Shown here: piece after piece, positions 24,470 through 32,990 of the stretch
How the letters are laid out: each line of letters begins with the position of its first letter
How positions within the stretch are numbered: the first letter of the stretch is position 1
Source of the DNA: Phaeobacter sp. G2
GTDB lineage: Bacteria > Pseudomonadota > Alphaproteobacteria > Rhodobacterales > Rhodobacteraceae
NCBI GenBank assembly: GCA_025163595.1
Contig: CP104102.1
Location: 62,001 to 126,000 of the forward strand
Direction: 5' to 3'
Length of the DNA: 64,000 nucleotides
Made by a program: the position numbers and the translations under genes
Notes under the pieces: generated by a model
What the model saw: only the letters and a program-made list of their open reading frames with translations
The model's database searches: none
What the model was told of the DNA's origin: nothing

Positions 24470-25438
24470 ATGCGAACACTAAAGAAAATCATCCTCGCCG
24501 GTCTGATGACCGCAGGATTCACGGCTGCTGCACATGCTCAGGTGCTGTCGTTCTCGACCCCGCCGCAGGGATCTGTTTGGAACACGATGGCCTCGGTCAT
24601 TTCCGGGCAGGCGCGTAACTCTGCGGGCCTGAAAATGGTCGTGCAGCCCTATGGTGGCAACGCCCAGATGATGCAGGCCGTGAACGATGCGCTGGCCGAA
24701 TACTCGCTGAATGATGTGAATGATGTCATTACAGCAGTGTCGGGAACTGGCGAATACACAACCGCGATGCCTAGCCTGCGAGTCGTCGCACGGGTCAACC
24801 CATTTCCTGTTGGTCTTTATGTCAAGGAAAGTTCTGGCATGACCTCAATCGCTGATCTCAAGGGGCGCAGCGTACCCTCGGGGTGGGATGCTTTCCCGAT
24901 CGCAAGATCGCATATTTCTGCAATCTTGGCCGCCGGTGGTCTGGGCTGGGATGACGTGAAACAGGTGCCGGTCCCGGAACTGATCCGCGGGTCGGACGAT
25001 ATGGCATCGGGCCGTGTTGACAGTGCCTTCTTTGCCGTCGGTGGTCCGAAAGTTGCCGAGATTGACGCATCGGTTGGCGGAGTGCGTTTCCTGAGCGTCG
25101 AGGCAAATGATGAGACGCTACAGAAGATCCGCGCCGTTCGTCCGGCATTCTATTTCGCCGAGGTGACGCCAGCCCCGGTGCGCGTCGGGGTTCCCGAGCC
25201 AATGATGTTTGTGACATGGGACAACGTTCTGGTCGCCGGCGCACATGTTTCCGATGAGGACGTACAAAAGCTGCTGGCTGTCATCTTTGATGAACGCGAA
25301 GCCATTGGTGGTGCCTACCCGCCGCTGCGCGCCTTGAACCTGGAAACGGCATACAAGGCCTATCCCGGTGTCGACTATCACCCCGGTGCGGTCGCTTTCT
25401 TTGAAGAACGCGGCGTGGAACTGATCGAAGCGCAATAA
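24470..25438 (+). CDS. TAXI-type TRAP transporter solute-binding protein
   Basis: This 322-residue periplasmic protein has a signal peptide of about 23 residues (charged MRTLKKI, hydrophobic core, cleavage near AHA-Q). The mature part fits the TAXI/NMT1-like group (STPPQGSVWNTMASVISGQA; YSLNDVNDVITAV; LKGRSVPSGWDAFP). It precedes the fused TRAP permease, so together they form one importer. Given the operon, the ligand is probably salicylate or a related aromatic acid, by inference. Confidence 0.87.
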   Translation: MRTLKKIILAGLMTAGFTAAAHAQVLSFSTPPQGSVWNTMASVISGQARNSAGLKMVVQPYGGNAQMMQAVNDALAEYSLNDVNDVITAVSGTGEYTTAMPSLRVVARVNPFPVGLYVKESSGMTSIADLKGRSVPSGWDAFPIARSHISAILAAGGLGWDDVKQVPVPELIRGSDDMASGRVDSAFFAVGGPKVAEIDASVGGVRFLSVEANDETLQKIRAVRPAFYFAEVTPAPVRVGVPEPMMFVTWDNVLVAGAHVSDEDVQKLLAVIFDEREAIGGAYPPLRALNLETAYKAYPGVDYHPGAVAFFEERGVELIEAQ

Positions 25439-25452
25439 TTGCGCGCTGTTTG

Positions 25453-25475
25453 ATGGGGCGGCAACGTCGCCCCAT
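25453..25475 (+). terminator. Intercistronic hairpin between TRAP binding protein and permease
   Basis: ATGGGGCG (25453-25460) pairs with CGCCCCAT (25468-25475) around a 7-base loop, without a T-run. Such hairpins after binding-protein genes usually stabilise the upstream mRNA or partly stop transcription. Confidence 0.5.
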
Positions 25476-25498
25476 TCCACCAACGGAGGGGGTCCCAA

Positions 25499-27451
25499 GT
25501 GGAACAGGTCGAAAAACAACAACCGGATCGCACAGCAAAAAGCTTTGTTGTCGCAGGCTTGGCCGGGTCTTTGACGCTTGCTGCGATAGTACAAGCCGCA
25601 AGCCTGCCATCACGTCTTGGCTATTCCTACTACACCGAGCAATTTCTTGCCCTTGTTCTTGGCCTAAGCCTGTCGATCATTTTTCTTGTCTCGGGACGCG
25701 GCGAAAAAAGCGAAGATGAAACAGGTCGCTCCAGCGTTCTGGATTGGATTCTGTCTGCGCTTGGGCTGTGTCTTGGGCTGTATATCATGGTGGCCTATCC
25801 CAGCCTTGTCTCGCGTGCGATGTCACTGCCTTGGGACGCCCTTATCGTAGGGTCGATCCTATTCCTGCTGGTGCTGGAGGGTTTGCGACGGGCGGTTGGC
25901 TGGACACTTGTGATCGTCGTCGTGGTGATCGTTGGCTATGCGATGATCGGCCACCTTGTGCCGGGGGTTTTGCAAACACGCGAAGTCGCACCACATCGGT
26001 TGGCCGTATACCTGTCATTCGACCCGAACGGGTTGCTGGGTCTGACGCTGAATGTCGCGTCTACTGTCGTGGTCGCCTTTGTCTTTTTTGGGCAGCTGTT
26101 GTTGCGGTCGGGCGGCGCGGATTTCTTCAACGACATCGCAATGTCCACAATGGGACACAAGCGCGGTGGTGCGGCAAAAATCTCGATTGTGGCCTCGGGC
26201 CTTTTCGGGTCGATCTCGGGTGTTGTTGTGTCAAACATCGTGGCGACCGGCGTTGTGACCATTCGATTGATGATCCAGTCGGGATTTCGCCGGACAACCG
26301 CCGGTGCTGTCGAGGCGGTGGCATCTACAGGCGGCCAGATCGCCCCGCCGGTTATGGGGGCCGTTGCCTTTCTGATGGCCGATATTCTGCAAAAACCCTA
26401 TTCCGAGATTGTCGTGGCCGCCATCGTGCCGGCGCTTTTGTATTATGTCGCGCTATTCGTGCAGGCCGACTTGCAGGCCGCAAAACAAAACATCAAACCG
26501 CTTGAATTGGATGATGTCCCATCGACCCGCACCGTCATGTCGCAAGGCTGGGTGTTCATCCTGCCATTTGCCGCCATCGTGGTTGCGCTGTTCTGGTTCA
26601 ACCAACCTGCTGAAACCTCGGCTCTGTGGGGTGGGGCGGCTGCCCTGCTGATCGGGTTGACCGTTGGATATGGCAAAACACGGATGGTTTTCAAAGACCT
26701 GTGGAGCGCCGCCGTCGAAGCGGGCCGATCCATCACCGAGATCATCATGATTTCGGCGGCGGCAGGGTTCATCATCGGTGTGTTGAATGTGACCGGCCTG
26801 GGCTTTGCCGCAACCTTTGCACTGGTCGATCTGGGGCAGGGGAACGTGTTCCTGCTGCTTCTCATCTCTGCGCTGGTCTGTCTGGTTCTGGGCATGGGGA
26901 TGCCGACCGTGGGGGTCTATCTGCTGTTGGCCGTCTTGATCGCGCCATCGCTTGTGCAGTCCGGGGTAGAGCCAATCGCCGCACATCTGTTCATTTTCTA
27001 TCTGGGAATGATGTCGATGGTCACACCGCCGATCGGGATCGGGGCCTTCTTTGCGGCAGCCATCGCCAAGGCATCGCCCATGGCAACCGCGTGGGAATCC
27101 ATGCGCTTTGGTTGGACGGCCTACATCATACCGTTCCTGTTCGTCTTCTCTCCGGCCCTGCTTTTGATCGGAGACCCGGTAGAGATCGTTCTGGCGGTCG
27201 TGACGGCTGTCATCGGTGTCTACGCGATTTCCGCCGCCTTTGTCGGATGGCTGCATGGGCCGGTTGGTATGGGGCGTAGAATTCTGATCGCGATGGCGGG
27301 TGTGGCCTTGTTGCTACCGCCGGGCATCGGTGGTGACCTTACGCTTTGGGTCAACGGGGCCGGACTGATCGCATTGGCTGGACTGTGGTTTCTCGGGCGA
27401 AGCGAACGGGTTTCCTCCGAGGTGATGAACCCGGAAATCGAACAACGTTAA
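25499..27451 (+). CDS. TRAP transporter fused permease (4TM/12TM)
   Basis: This 650-residue polytopic inner-membrane protein starts at GTG after an AGGGGG-type box. The N-terminal third resembles the small 4TM component, followed by a DctM-like 12TM part with GLFGSISGVVVSNIVATGVV, STGGQIAPPVMGAVAFLMAD and GMGMPTVGVYLLLAV. Fused permeases are the usual partners of TAXI binding proteins such as the one just upstream. It should import the substrate using a sodium or proton gradient. Confidence 0.92.
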   Translation: MEQVEKQQPDRTAKSFVVAGLAGSLTLAAIVQAASLPSRLGYSYYTEQFLALVLGLSLSIIFLVSGRGEKSEDETGRSSVLDWILSALGLCLGLYIMVAYPSLVSRAMSLPWDALIVGSILFLLVLEGLRRAVGWTLVIVVVVIVGYAMIGHLVPGVLQTREVAPHRLAVYLSFDPNGLLGLTLNVASTVVVAFVFFGQLLLRSGGADFFNDIAMSTMGHKRGGAAKISIVASGLFGSISGVVVSNIVATGVVTIRLMIQSGFRRTTAGAVEAVASTGGQIAPPVMGAVAFLMADILQKPYSEIVVAAIVPALLYYVALFVQADLQAAKQNIKPLELDDVPSTRTVMSQGWVFILPFAAIVVALFWFNQPAETSALWGGAAALLIGLTVGYGKTRMVFKDLWSAAVEAGRSITEIIMISAAAGFIIGVLNVTGLGFAATFALVDLGQGNVFLLLLISALVCLVLGMGMPTVGVYLLLAVLIAPSLVQSGVEPIAAHLFIFYLGMMSMVTPPIGIGAFFAAAIAKASPMATAWESMRFGWTAYIIPFLFVFSPALLLIGDPVEIVLAVVTAVIGVYAISAAFVGWLHGPVGMGRRILIAMAGVALLLPPGIGGDLTLWVNGAGLIALAGLWFLGRSERVSSEVMNPEIEQR

Positions 27452-27485
27452 AGCCGTCAACAGACGGACAGGAAAGGACTCTCAA

Positions 27486-28181
27486 TTGACTTACGTCTTC
27501 CCCCCCAAGGACCCCGCAACGGTTGCTGTCGACGGCAGTGACGACCGCCTCCCTGTGCGACGCATTTTTTGTGTGGGCCGCAACTACGCCGCCCACGCCC
27601 GTGAGATGGGCAAGGACCCGGATCGTGATCCGCCCTTCTTTTTTACCAAACCGGCTGACGCAGTGGTCATGGATGGTGAAACTGTCGCCTATCCCCCCGA
27701 GACCGAGAACTTCCACTATGAGGCCGAGCTGGTCGCTGTCATCGGCACCGCAGGCACGAACATCACCGAAGAGGATAGCCTGAACCACGTGTGGGGCTAT
27801 GCCATTGGCAACGATCTGACCCGGCGCGATTTGCAACTGAAGGCCCGTGAACAGGGGCGTCCGTGGGATTGGGGCAAGGCATTTGACCGTTCGGCAGTCA
27901 TCGGCCCGGTGCATCCGGTATCCAAGGTTGGCCATCTCGACAAGGGCGCCATCACCCTGACCGTCAACGGCGAGACCAAGCAAAACGCCGATTTGGCCGA
28001 GCTGATCTGGTCCGTGCCGGAAATCATTTCGATCCTATCACACTCGATCGCACTGGAGCCGGGCGATCTGATCATGACCGGTACGCCTGCGGGTGTCGGC
28101 GCGATGGTCGAAGGCGACATCTGCGTCGTGTCGATTGACGGTCTGGGCAGCATCGAAACGCCCATCGGTCCAAAATCCTAA
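27486..28181 (+). CDS. nagK: Fumarylacetoacetate hydrolase-family protein, probable fumarylpyruvate hydrolase
   Basis: This 231-residue protein starts at TTG (27486) behind a GGAAAGGA box. It has the FAH-fold signature VRRIFCVGRNYAAHAREMG (about 24-42), the metal-binding region NFHYEAELVAVIG (about 76-88; Glu residues) and the C-terminal LEPGDLIMTGTPAGVG (about 193-208). In gentisate degradation this enzyme splits fumarylpyruvate into fumarate and pyruvate. The neighbouring maleylpyruvate isomerase and gentisate dioxygenase make that substrate likely. Confidence 0.87.
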   Translation: MTYVFPPKDPATVAVDGSDDRLPVRRIFCVGRNYAAHAREMGKDPDRDPPFFFTKPADAVVMDGETVAYPPETENFHYEAELVAVIGTAGTNITEEDSLNHVWGYAIGNDLTRRDLQLKAREQGRPWDWGKAFDRSAVIGPVHPVSKVGHLDKGAITLTVNGETKQNADLAELIWSVPEIISILSHSIALEPGDLIMTGTPAGVGAMVEGDICVVSIDGLGSIETPIGPKS

Positions 28182-28200
28182 GCAAGAAGTGGAGAGGCTA

Positions 28201-29022
28201 ATGAGTTTCAAAAACCTTTTACTGGCGTATAGCGGCGAGGCTTCCTTCGCCAGCAGCCTCTCTCATGCGATCAAGTTGGCAGACCGCCATGAGGCTTGGC
28301 TGACCGCGGCAATGCGCAACGGGCGGCCATATTTCGAACGCCTTGGTGGTGGTTTGCCGACTGCGTTGCGTGATCAGCTTCGAACAGCAGAACAGCAAGA
28401 AGTGTCCTTGGTTCGGGCAAAATTTGAACGGGCCGTTGCGGAAGCCGGGCTTGCCGAACGGTCAGAGTTCATCCTTCCCGAACAGCTTGGTCCAAAGCTG
28501 CCAAGTGAATTCGCGCGCCATTATGACCTGATTATCACTGGCTTCCAATCAGACCTGGCCGGAGAAGAGCACCATGCGGTCAATCCGGATCGGATTGCGC
28601 TGTATAGTGGTCGGCCGGTGCTGGTTGTCCCGCAAGATTACGACGCCCCGGTGCTTGCTGATCGGGTTCTTGTGGCGTGGGATGGAAAACGATCTGCTGC
28701 CCGCGCGCTGGGGGATGCAATGAATGCCATCGAGGGCAAGCGAGAAGTAACGCTGCTGACGGTTGGGTCTCAGGCAGAGGCATCCCTGCATGATGGTGTC
28801 ATGAAGCACCTGGAAAGACACGGTGTTTCGGCCCGTCACCTGCACAAGATTGGAAGTGGCAGGAATATCGCCAGGATCATCGAAGATGCCGCAGATGAGG
28901 TTGGCGCAAGGCTCATTGTGATGGGCGCATATGAACACAGCAAGTTCTCGCAGGATTTGTTTGGTGGGGTCACGCATGACGTGATGCATACCACCCGAGT
29001 ACCTGTCTTTTTGTCCCATTGA
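28201..29022 (+). CDS. Universal stress protein, tandem UspA domains
   Basis: This 273-residue cytoplasmic protein has two UspA-like halves. The second half is better conserved and ends with the nucleotide-binding pattern LIVMGAYEHSKFSQDLFGGV (about 239-258) followed by THDVMHTTRVPVFLSH. It sits within the gentisate operon, 20 bases after the hydrolase gene. Its role may be stress adaptation during growth on toxic phenolic compounds; no catalytic step needs it. Confidence 0.85.
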   Translation: MSFKNLLLAYSGEASFASSLSHAIKLADRHEAWLTAAMRNGRPYFERLGGGLPTALRDQLRTAEQQEVSLVRAKFERAVAEAGLAERSEFILPEQLGPKLPSEFARHYDLIITGFQSDLAGEEHHAVNPDRIALYSGRPVLVVPQDYDAPVLADRVLVAWDGKRSAARALGDAMNAIEGKREVTLLTVGSQAEASLHDGVMKHLERHGVSARHLHKIGSGRNIARIIEDAADEVGARLIVMGAYEHSKFSQDLFGGVTHDVMHTTRVPVFLSH

Positions 29023-29032
29023 AGGATTTGAT

Positions 29033-29680
29033 ATGCCTATGAAGTTGCACAACTTTTTTCGCTCTTCCACGTCAACGCGTCTGCGTGCTGCGTTAAACCT
29101 GAAGGGGCTGGAGTATGACTATGTCGCCTATGTACTGCGCGACGGGGAAACGCGCACACCCGCGTATCTGTCCAAGAACCCGCAAGGGTTGGTTCCAACG
29201 CTGGAATGCGAAGACGGCAAGTTTCTGACCCAATCCCTGTCGATCATGGAATGGCTTGAGGACAAGCACCCCACTCCCGCCATACTGCCCGCAGATGCGG
29301 ACGGGCGGGCCCGGGTGCGATCGCTGTCCTACATGATCGCCTGCGAAATACACCCGCTTAACAACCTGCGTGTCCTGTTCCGCCTGCGCGACCAGTTCGG
29401 CGCGGACGAAGATGCGCAGAAAGAGTGGTTCACCCATTGGGTTGCCCTGACGTTCGATGCGCTGGAAACCGAATTGGCCAGCTCGGATGAGACTGGCATT
29501 TATTGCCACGGCGATACCCCAACGATGGCCGATTGTTGCCTGTATGCACAGGTCTGGAACAACCGCCGCTTTGGCATCCCGCTAGATTGCTGGCCGACCA
29601 TCGCCCGGATTTATGCCTCGTTGGACGCGCTGGACGCGTTCCAGAAATCCGCGCCGCCCAACCAGCCCGACGCAATCTGA
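29033..29680 (+). CDS. nagL: Maleylpyruvate isomerase, zeta-class GST type
   Basis: This 215-residue GST-fold protein has the thioredoxin-like N-terminus with the zeta-class motif RSSTSTRLRAALNLKG (about 10-25), NPQGLVPTLE and the helical C-terminus with ACEIHPLNNLRVL (about 102-114). These match glutathione-dependent maleylpyruvate and maleylacetoacetate isomerases. Between the fumarylpyruvate hydrolase and gentisate dioxygenase genes it should isomerise maleylpyruvate to fumarylpyruvate. Confidence 0.9.
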   Translation: MPMKLHNFFRSSTSTRLRAALNLKGLEYDYVAYVLRDGETRTPAYLSKNPQGLVPTLECEDGKFLTQSLSIMEWLEDKHPTPAILPADADGRARVRSLSYMIACEIHPLNNLRVLFRLRDQFGADEDAQKEWFTHWVALTFDALETELASSDETGIYCHGDTPTMADCCLYAQVWNNRRFGIPLDCWPTIARIYASLDALDAFQKSAPPNQPDAI

Positions 29681-29703
29681 AGAGCATTCAGGAGGAAAGA
29701 CCC

Positions 29704-30777
29704 ATGGACAACGCCATGCAACCCGAAGACACGCAGGAACTGCGCGCACTTTACAAAGGTTTTGAGGATAATCACCTGAACCCCCTGTGGACGCAGACGG
29801 GCGATTTGATGCCGCTTCACCCTAAGTCGAAGGCCGTACCCTATGTGTGGAAATGGGCAGATCTTCTGCCGTTGGCGGAACGATCAGGCGAACTCGTGCC
29901 GGTGGGCCGCGGAGGCGAACGCCGTGCCATCGGGTTGGCAAACCCCGGTTTGGGCGGAAACGCCTATGTCAGCCCGACGCTTTGGTGCGCGATTCAGTAT
30001 TTGTGCCCGGGCGAAAACGCGCCGGAACACCGCCACTCGCAGAATGCTTTCCGCTTTGTCGTCGAGGGCGAAGGCGTCTGGACTGTGGTCAATGGTGATC
30101 CCGTGCGGATGTCGCGCGGCGACTTGCTGTTGACGCCGGGCTGGAATTTCCACGGCCACCATAACGTGGCAACCGAACCGATGGCCTGGATTGACGGGCT
30201 TGATATTCCTTTCAGCCAGCAGATGGATGTCGGGTTCTTTGAATTTGGTGCGGAACGTGTCACCGACAACGCGACCCCCAATTTCAGCCAGGGTGAACGG
30301 CTGTGGTGTCATCCCGGGCTGCGCCCGCTTTCCCAATTGAAGAACACGGTATCATCGCCGATCGGCGCCTATCGCTGGGAACATACCGACCAGGCGCTGA
30401 CACAGCAACTGCTGCTGGAGGACGAGGGCAACCCTGCAACCTTCCAACAGGGGCACGCTGCGATCCGCTACGTAAACCCGACAACAGGCGGGGACGTCAT
30501 GCCGACGATCCGGTGCGAATTCCACCGCCTGCGTCCAGGCGTGGAAACCGCAGCGCGGCAAGAAGTCGGATCGAGCGTGTTCCAAGTCTTTGAAGGGTCG
30601 GGGGCGGTCGTCCTGGGTGGCGAGACGAAGAAGTTGGAAAAGGGCGATTTGTTCGTGGTGCCGTCCTGGGTGTCCTGGTCGCTTCAGGCTGACAGCCAGT
30701 TCGATCTCTTCCGCTTCTCGGATGCGCCGATCATGGAACAATTGCATTTCATGCGCACACAGGTCACCGGAACATGA
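29704..30777 (+). CDS. Gentisate 1,2-dioxygenase
   Basis: This 357-residue bicupin starts at the ATG at 29704 behind GGAGG. The N-terminal cupin has the iron-ligand motif PGENAPEHRHSQNAFRFVVE (about 102-121) and a second histidine in TPGWNFHGHHN (about 145-155). The C-terminal cupin (LRPGVETAARQEVGSSVFQV; GDLFVVPSWVSW) has lost most ligands, as in known gentisate dioxygenases. It opens the ring of gentisate between C1 and C2 to form maleylpyruvate. Confidence 0.92.
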   Translation: MDNAMQPEDTQELRALYKGFEDNHLNPLWTQTGDLMPLHPKSKAVPYVWKWADLLPLAERSGELVPVGRGGERRAIGLANPGLGGNAYVSPTLWCAIQYLCPGENAPEHRHSQNAFRFVVEGEGVWTVVNGDPVRMSRGDLLLTPGWNFHGHHNVATEPMAWIDGLDIPFSQQMDVGFFEFGAERVTDNATPNFSQGERLWCHPGLRPLSQLKNTVSSPIGAYRWEHTDQALTQQLLLEDEGNPATFQQGHAAIRYVNPTTGGDVMPTIRCEFHRLRPGVETAARQEVGSSVFQVFEGSGAVVLGGETKKLEKGDLFVVPSWVSWSLQADSQFDLFRFSDAPIMEQLHFMRTQVTGT

Positions 30778-31334
30778 GCAGCGAAACGGATGCGGCGCGT
30801 GCAGCGCTTCGTCAACGCCAGGGCAAAGGGGCACGTTTTGATACGGCCTCTGCGCCGCACGATGATCTCTTGCTTGCAAGGCGAGGAACAGCGTTCTTTG
30901 CAAGGAAGCTTTTGGAGCTGAGCGACACTGACCTATACCAACCTTCTGCATTCCAAGGCCGTTCGCGCGCCTGGGTGGTGGTTGATGTCAGTTTCGCTGC
31001 TCGTCGTCAGGCCGTGATGCTTGAATCGCTGTTCCGCGGCAGGCCAACGGATCTCCCGCCAGATCTTGAACATCAGTTTTCAGATCTCGATTTGGCCGAA
31101 ACATTGCCGCCTCAGGCTATTCGACATTTGTTTCGGCACTCAGAAGTACACCTGAACGTATGTTGGCGCGATCTATCAGACACACAGTGGGATCTGGAGT
31201 TTGCAATGCCGAATGGATCCGTTGCGACGCCCCGGCTCTTGCCTCGGCTTCGTGCCGTCCAAGTTTGGCACGCAGCTTTGGGTTTGGGCAACGGCGCAAG
31301 CACCCGAGATTTGCCGGTGGAATTGGAAGATTAA
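30774..31334 (+). CDS. MDMPI/DinB-like protein in the gentisate operon
   Basis: This 186-residue protein overlaps the dioxygenase stop by 4 bases (ATGA). The segment with DTDLYQPSAFQGRSRAWVVV (about 51-70) resembles the N-terminal four-helix DinB domain of mycothiol-dependent maleylpyruvate isomerases, where the family has a PGWTRGHVxAH-like pattern. Here the metal-binding histidines of that pattern are replaced. HSEVHLNV (about 123-130) partly resembles the family's second metal motif. Alphaproteobacteria do not make mycothiol, and a GST-type isomerase is already encoded two genes upstream, so this may be a divergent or non-catalytic relative. The similarity is weak and the function unknown. 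Confidence 0.55.
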   Translation: MSSETDAARAALRQRQGKGARFDTASAPHDDLLLARRGTAFFARKLLELSDTDLYQPSAFQGRSRAWVVVDVSFAARRQAVMLESLFRGRPTDLPPDLEHQFSDLDLAETLPPQAIRHLFRHSEVHLNVCWRDLSDTQWDLEFAMPNGSVATPRLLPRLRAVQVWHAALGLGNGASTRDLPVELED

Positions 31335-31354
31335 CTTCTACGCCCCCAAAAATA

Positions 31355-31383
31355 TTTACGTATTGGGGAAATAATTGCACAAT
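31355..31383 (+). promoter_or_regulatory. Possible internal promoter for the aldehyde dehydrogenase and GMC genes
   Basis: TTTACG (31355-31360) and CACAAT (31378-31383) are 17 bases apart in an A+T-rich gap. CCCCAA (31344-31349) and TTGGGG (31363-31368) form an inverted repeat over the -35, a possible operator. Matches to consensus are only 4 of 6 in each box. Confidence 0.35.
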
Positions 31384-31473
31384 ATTAAAAGAATCAGCAC
31401 CTGTTCCCCCACATGGAGGAAGGGTTCGGGTTGCTGCAAGCCTAGCGAGAACAGGTTCCAAAGGGAGGAAAAT

Positions 31474-32925
31474 ATGGAAACTCAACTTTTGATTGATAAC
31501 GAACGCGTCTCTGCCGAAAGCGGGGCGACGTTTGACAGAGTCGCGCCAACAAGTGGCCAGACCGTGACCCGCAGCGCGGCTGCTGGCGTGAAAGACAGCA
31601 TTGCTGCGGTCGAGTCGGCGCATCGTGCCTTTCAAAGCTGGTCCAAGACGGGACCCGGCGAACGTCGTGCCCTGTTGTTGAAAGCAGCCGATGAAATCGA
31701 CGCTCGCGTCGGAGATTTTATTGCGGCCATGCAGGCTGAAGTCGGAGCAAACGAGCTCTGGGCCGGTTTCAACGTCATGCTTGCGTCGAACCTGTTTCGC
31801 GAAGCAGCCGGTCTTGCCACCCAAATTCAGGGTGAAACCATTCCGACCGATAAACCCGGAACCTTGTCGATGACAGTCCGCCAGCCGGTGGGGGTTATCC
31901 TTAGTATCGTTCCTTGGAATGGGCCGGTGGTTCTGGCGGCACGCGCGATTGCCTATCCGCTGGTCTGCGGCAATACGGTCGTATTCCGCGCATCGGAAAC
32001 CAGCCCCCGAACCCACGAACTGATGGCCGAAGCTGTCGCTGCAGCGGGTTTTCCGGCGGGTGTGCTGAATTTCATTACGCATGATCTGTCCACAGCGCCT
32101 GAAGCTGTTGAAACGCTCATCGCGCATCCAGCGGTTCGGCGTATCAACTTTACCGGATCAACTGCGGTTGGTCGTATTATCGGTGAAAAGGCCGGCAAGC
32201 ATCTGAAACGCTGTATTCTTGAACTTGGGGACAAGTCGCCTTTGGTCGTGCTGGATGACGCCAATGTCGATGACGCCGTGAATGCTGGGGTCTTTGGGGC
32301 TTTCTTGTATCAAGGCCAGATTTGCATGACGACAGAGCGGATCATCGTCGATGACGCCATTGCGGATGAATACGTGCAAAAGTTTGCGGAACGCGCGAAA
32401 ACCCTTCCGCTGGGCGACCCGGCGGCTCAGTCCGCCTGTGTGCTGGGACCGGTCATCAGTTTGAATGCAGCAGACCGATTGAAAGCCTTGCTGGATGACG
32501 CCGTGTCCAAAGGGGCACGGATCGTTGCAGGCGGGCCAGGCGATGGCGCGATGATGCCCGCAACGGTGTTGGACGGGGTAACGCCTGACATGCGCATCTA
32601 TGGCGAAGAAACGTTCGGCCCCATTGTTTCGATCATTCGCGCCAAAGATACCGAGGATGCAGTGCGTATTGCCAACGATACGGAATTCGGCCTGTCGGCA
32701 GGGGTATTTGGGCGCGATGTGACGCGTGCCATCGACGTCGCACAGCGCATTGATACCGGATCTGTTCATATCAACGGTTCGACAGTCGCAAACGAGGCCC
32801 AAGCGCCCTATGGCGGCACGAAGTCCAGTGGTTTTGGACGGTTTGACGGACGCGCGGTTGTCGATGAATTCACAGAACTGAAGTGGATCACGATCGAACA
32901 AAGCGGCCAGAAATACCCATTCTGA
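31474..32925 (+). CDS. Aldehyde dehydrogenase, salicylaldehyde dehydrogenase-like
   Basis: This 483-residue enzyme starts at the ATG at 31474, 5 bases after GGGAGGAA. Motifs: SIVPWNGPVVLAARAIAYPL (about 148-167), NFTGSTAVGRIIGEKAG (about 225-241), catalytic Glu in LELGDKSPLVVLDD and catalytic Cys in QGQICMTTERI. The C-terminus GTKSSGFGRFDGRAVVDEFT followed by ELKWITIE is typical of salicylaldehyde and vanillin dehydrogenases. The usual ELGGK reads ELGDK here, an uncommon change next to the catalytic Glu. In this operon it should oxidise salicylaldehyde to salicylate, the entry substrate of the CoA route. Confidence 0.85.
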   Translation: METQLLIDNERVSAESGATFDRVAPTSGQTVTRSAAAGVKDSIAAVESAHRAFQSWSKTGPGERRALLLKAADEIDARVGDFIAAMQAEVGANELWAGFNVMLASNLFREAAGLATQIQGETIPTDKPGTLSMTVRQPVGVILSIVPWNGPVVLAARAIAYPLVCGNTVVFRASETSPRTHELMAEAVAAAGFPAGVLNFITHDLSTAPEAVETLIAHPAVRRINFTGSTAVGRIIGEKAGKHLKRCILELGDKSPLVVLDDANVDDAVNAGVFGAFLYQGQICMTTERIIVDDAIADEYVQKFAERAKTLPLGDPAAQSACVLGPVISLNAADRLKALLDDAVSKGARIVAGGPGDGAMMPATVLDGVTPDMRIYGEETFGPIVSIIRAKDTEDAVRIANDTEFGLSAGVFGRDVTRAIDVAQRIDTGSVHINGSTVANEAQAPYGGTKSSGFGRFDGRAVVDEFTELKWITIEQSGQKYPF

Positions 32926-32990
32926 CGCCTGGAATGCGTCAAGAAAACCTCGTCGGGCAAATGCCCGGCGGGACATTTAGGGAGGAAATC

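Noticed and set aside
31117..32127. 336-codon minus-strand open frame across the aldehyde dehydrogenase gene
   Set aside because: It lies opposite a clearly conserved gene; the composition fits codon-position bias of the real gene, with no family similarity.
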